Notes under the pieces: generated by a model
Databases searched by the model: none
The model's input: only the letters and a program-made list of their open reading frames with translations
Told to the model about the DNA's origin: nothing
Position numbers and translations under genes: made by a program
Source of the DNA: Streptomyces sp. CG4
GTDB taxonomy: Bacteria; Actinomycetota; Actinomycetes; Streptomycetales; Streptomycetaceae
Assembly (NCBI RefSeq): GCF_041080655.1
Contig: NZ_CP163525.1
Coordinates: 1,984,001 to 2,048,000, forward strand
Length of the DNA stretch: 64,000 nucleotides
Direction: 5' to 3'
Part shown: piece after piece, positions 63,721 through 64,000 of the stretch
Layout: each line of letters starts with the position of its first letter
Position numbering within the stretch: position 1 is the first letter of the stretch

Positions 63721-64000
63721 TTACGGCGTGGCCTCTCTGCGCCCCGTCAGCAGCGTGAGCGCCAGATACAGCACCAGGGACGTGCCCAGGCCCACCGCCC
63801 AGCCGTAGTCCGCCAAGGACGCCAGGGCGGGGATGGGGCGGCCGTCGATCAGGGGCTTGAAGCTGGCGCCGCCGATCGCGAGGACACCGCCCGCCAGGAA
63901 GGACACGACAGCGCGCCAGTTCCAGCCGGCGGTGTACCAGTAGCGGCCTCCGGTGCGGTAGAGGTCGGCGAGGTCGAGGCGGGTGCGGCGCAGGAACCAG
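63721..64000 (-). CDS. NCS1-family permease, C-terminal part only
   Basis: The final 92 residues of a membrane transporter whose 5' part lies beyond the window edge. The readable part ends with LRRTRLDLADLYRTGGRYWYTAGWNWRA (in part: GGRYWYTAGWNWRA), then helices FLAGGVLAIGGASFK and LADYGWAVGLGTSLVLYLAL and a short basic tail. This GRYWYTxGWNWRA motif is typical of the C-terminus of NCS1 permeases for nucleobases, allantoin or hydantoins. Substrate cannot be told from this fragment. Confidence 0.75.
   Translation of the reverse strand, partial: WFLRRTRLDLADLYRTGGRYWYTAGWNWRAVVSFLAGGVLAIGGASFKPLIDGRPIPALASLADYGWAVGLGTSLVLYLALTLLTGRREATP

Overview
The window is chromosomal DNA of a Streptomyces-like actinomycete. 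Reasons: very high GC with strong GC3 bias (long antisense shadow frames nearly everywhere), many GTG starts and GTGA/ATGA coupled genes, actinomycete families (Rv2578c-type radical SAM, SpoIIE/HATPase phosphatases, nSTAND-WD40 and CHAT proteins, SlpD-like exported hydrolases), and an ethylmalonyl-CoA gene order that I recall from the S. coelicolor SCO6467-SCO6475 region. About 50 genes can be supported. I saw no tRNA, rRNA, CRISPR array, insertion sequence or attachment site.

Layout. 1-6.5 kb: 3' part of an acetoacetyl-CoA ligase, a DoxX-like protein, a hypothetical, a truncated methyltransferase, a PadR regulator with its membrane partner and a divergent membrane gene, and a polyprenol-phosphate mannose synthase. 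6.6-10.6 kb: an nSTAND NTPase with two WD40 propellers, split by one in-frame TGA, beside a possible remnant of a secreted lectin. 10.8-22.3 kb: methyltransferase, SpoIIE-type phosphatase, an MFS exporter with a three-domain beta-sandwich tail, SRPBCC protein, radical SAM protein behind a LexA-like box, exported hydrolase, RidA, DUF3592-like and HEAT-repeat proteins.

22.7-33.7 kb is the metabolic core: a duplicated 3-hydroxyacyl-CoA dehydrogenase, a TetR regulator, then crotonyl-CoA carboxylase/reductase (ccr), ethylmalonyl-CoA mutase, malyl/beta-methylmalyl-CoA lyase, mesaconyl-CoA hydratase and methylsuccinyl-CoA dehydrogenase. Together they turn acetoacetyl/3-hydroxybutyryl units into glyoxylate and propionyl-CoA/C4 units and supply ethylmalonyl-CoA for polyketides. 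Phosphatidylserine decarboxylase and synthase follow.

33.9-56.3 kb is mixed housekeeping and accessory DNA: alpha/beta hydrolase, glycerate kinase, an ADP-ribosylglycohydrolase/Nudix/sirtuin run, LysR with a divergent Mo-cofactor oxidoreductase, an alkylation-repair operon (Ada-AlkA fusion plus Ogt), a G-rich degenerate repeat tract, a MetF-like reductase, a decayed narI, a B3/B4 protein, a MocR-type regulator, two coupled exported hydrolases, a macrodomain enzyme coupled to an FAD oxidoreductase, an inositol-monophosphatase-family enzyme and a gamma-glutamyltransferase-like enzyme.

56.5-61.5 kb carries a three-gene set (small Cys-containing protein, membrane protein, 1,211-residue CHAT caspase-like protease with a helical-repeat body). 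This is the best candidate here for a poorly described system. The window ends with a lipoate ligase of swapped domain order, a DUF3558-like lipoprotein and the 3' end of an NCS1-type permease.
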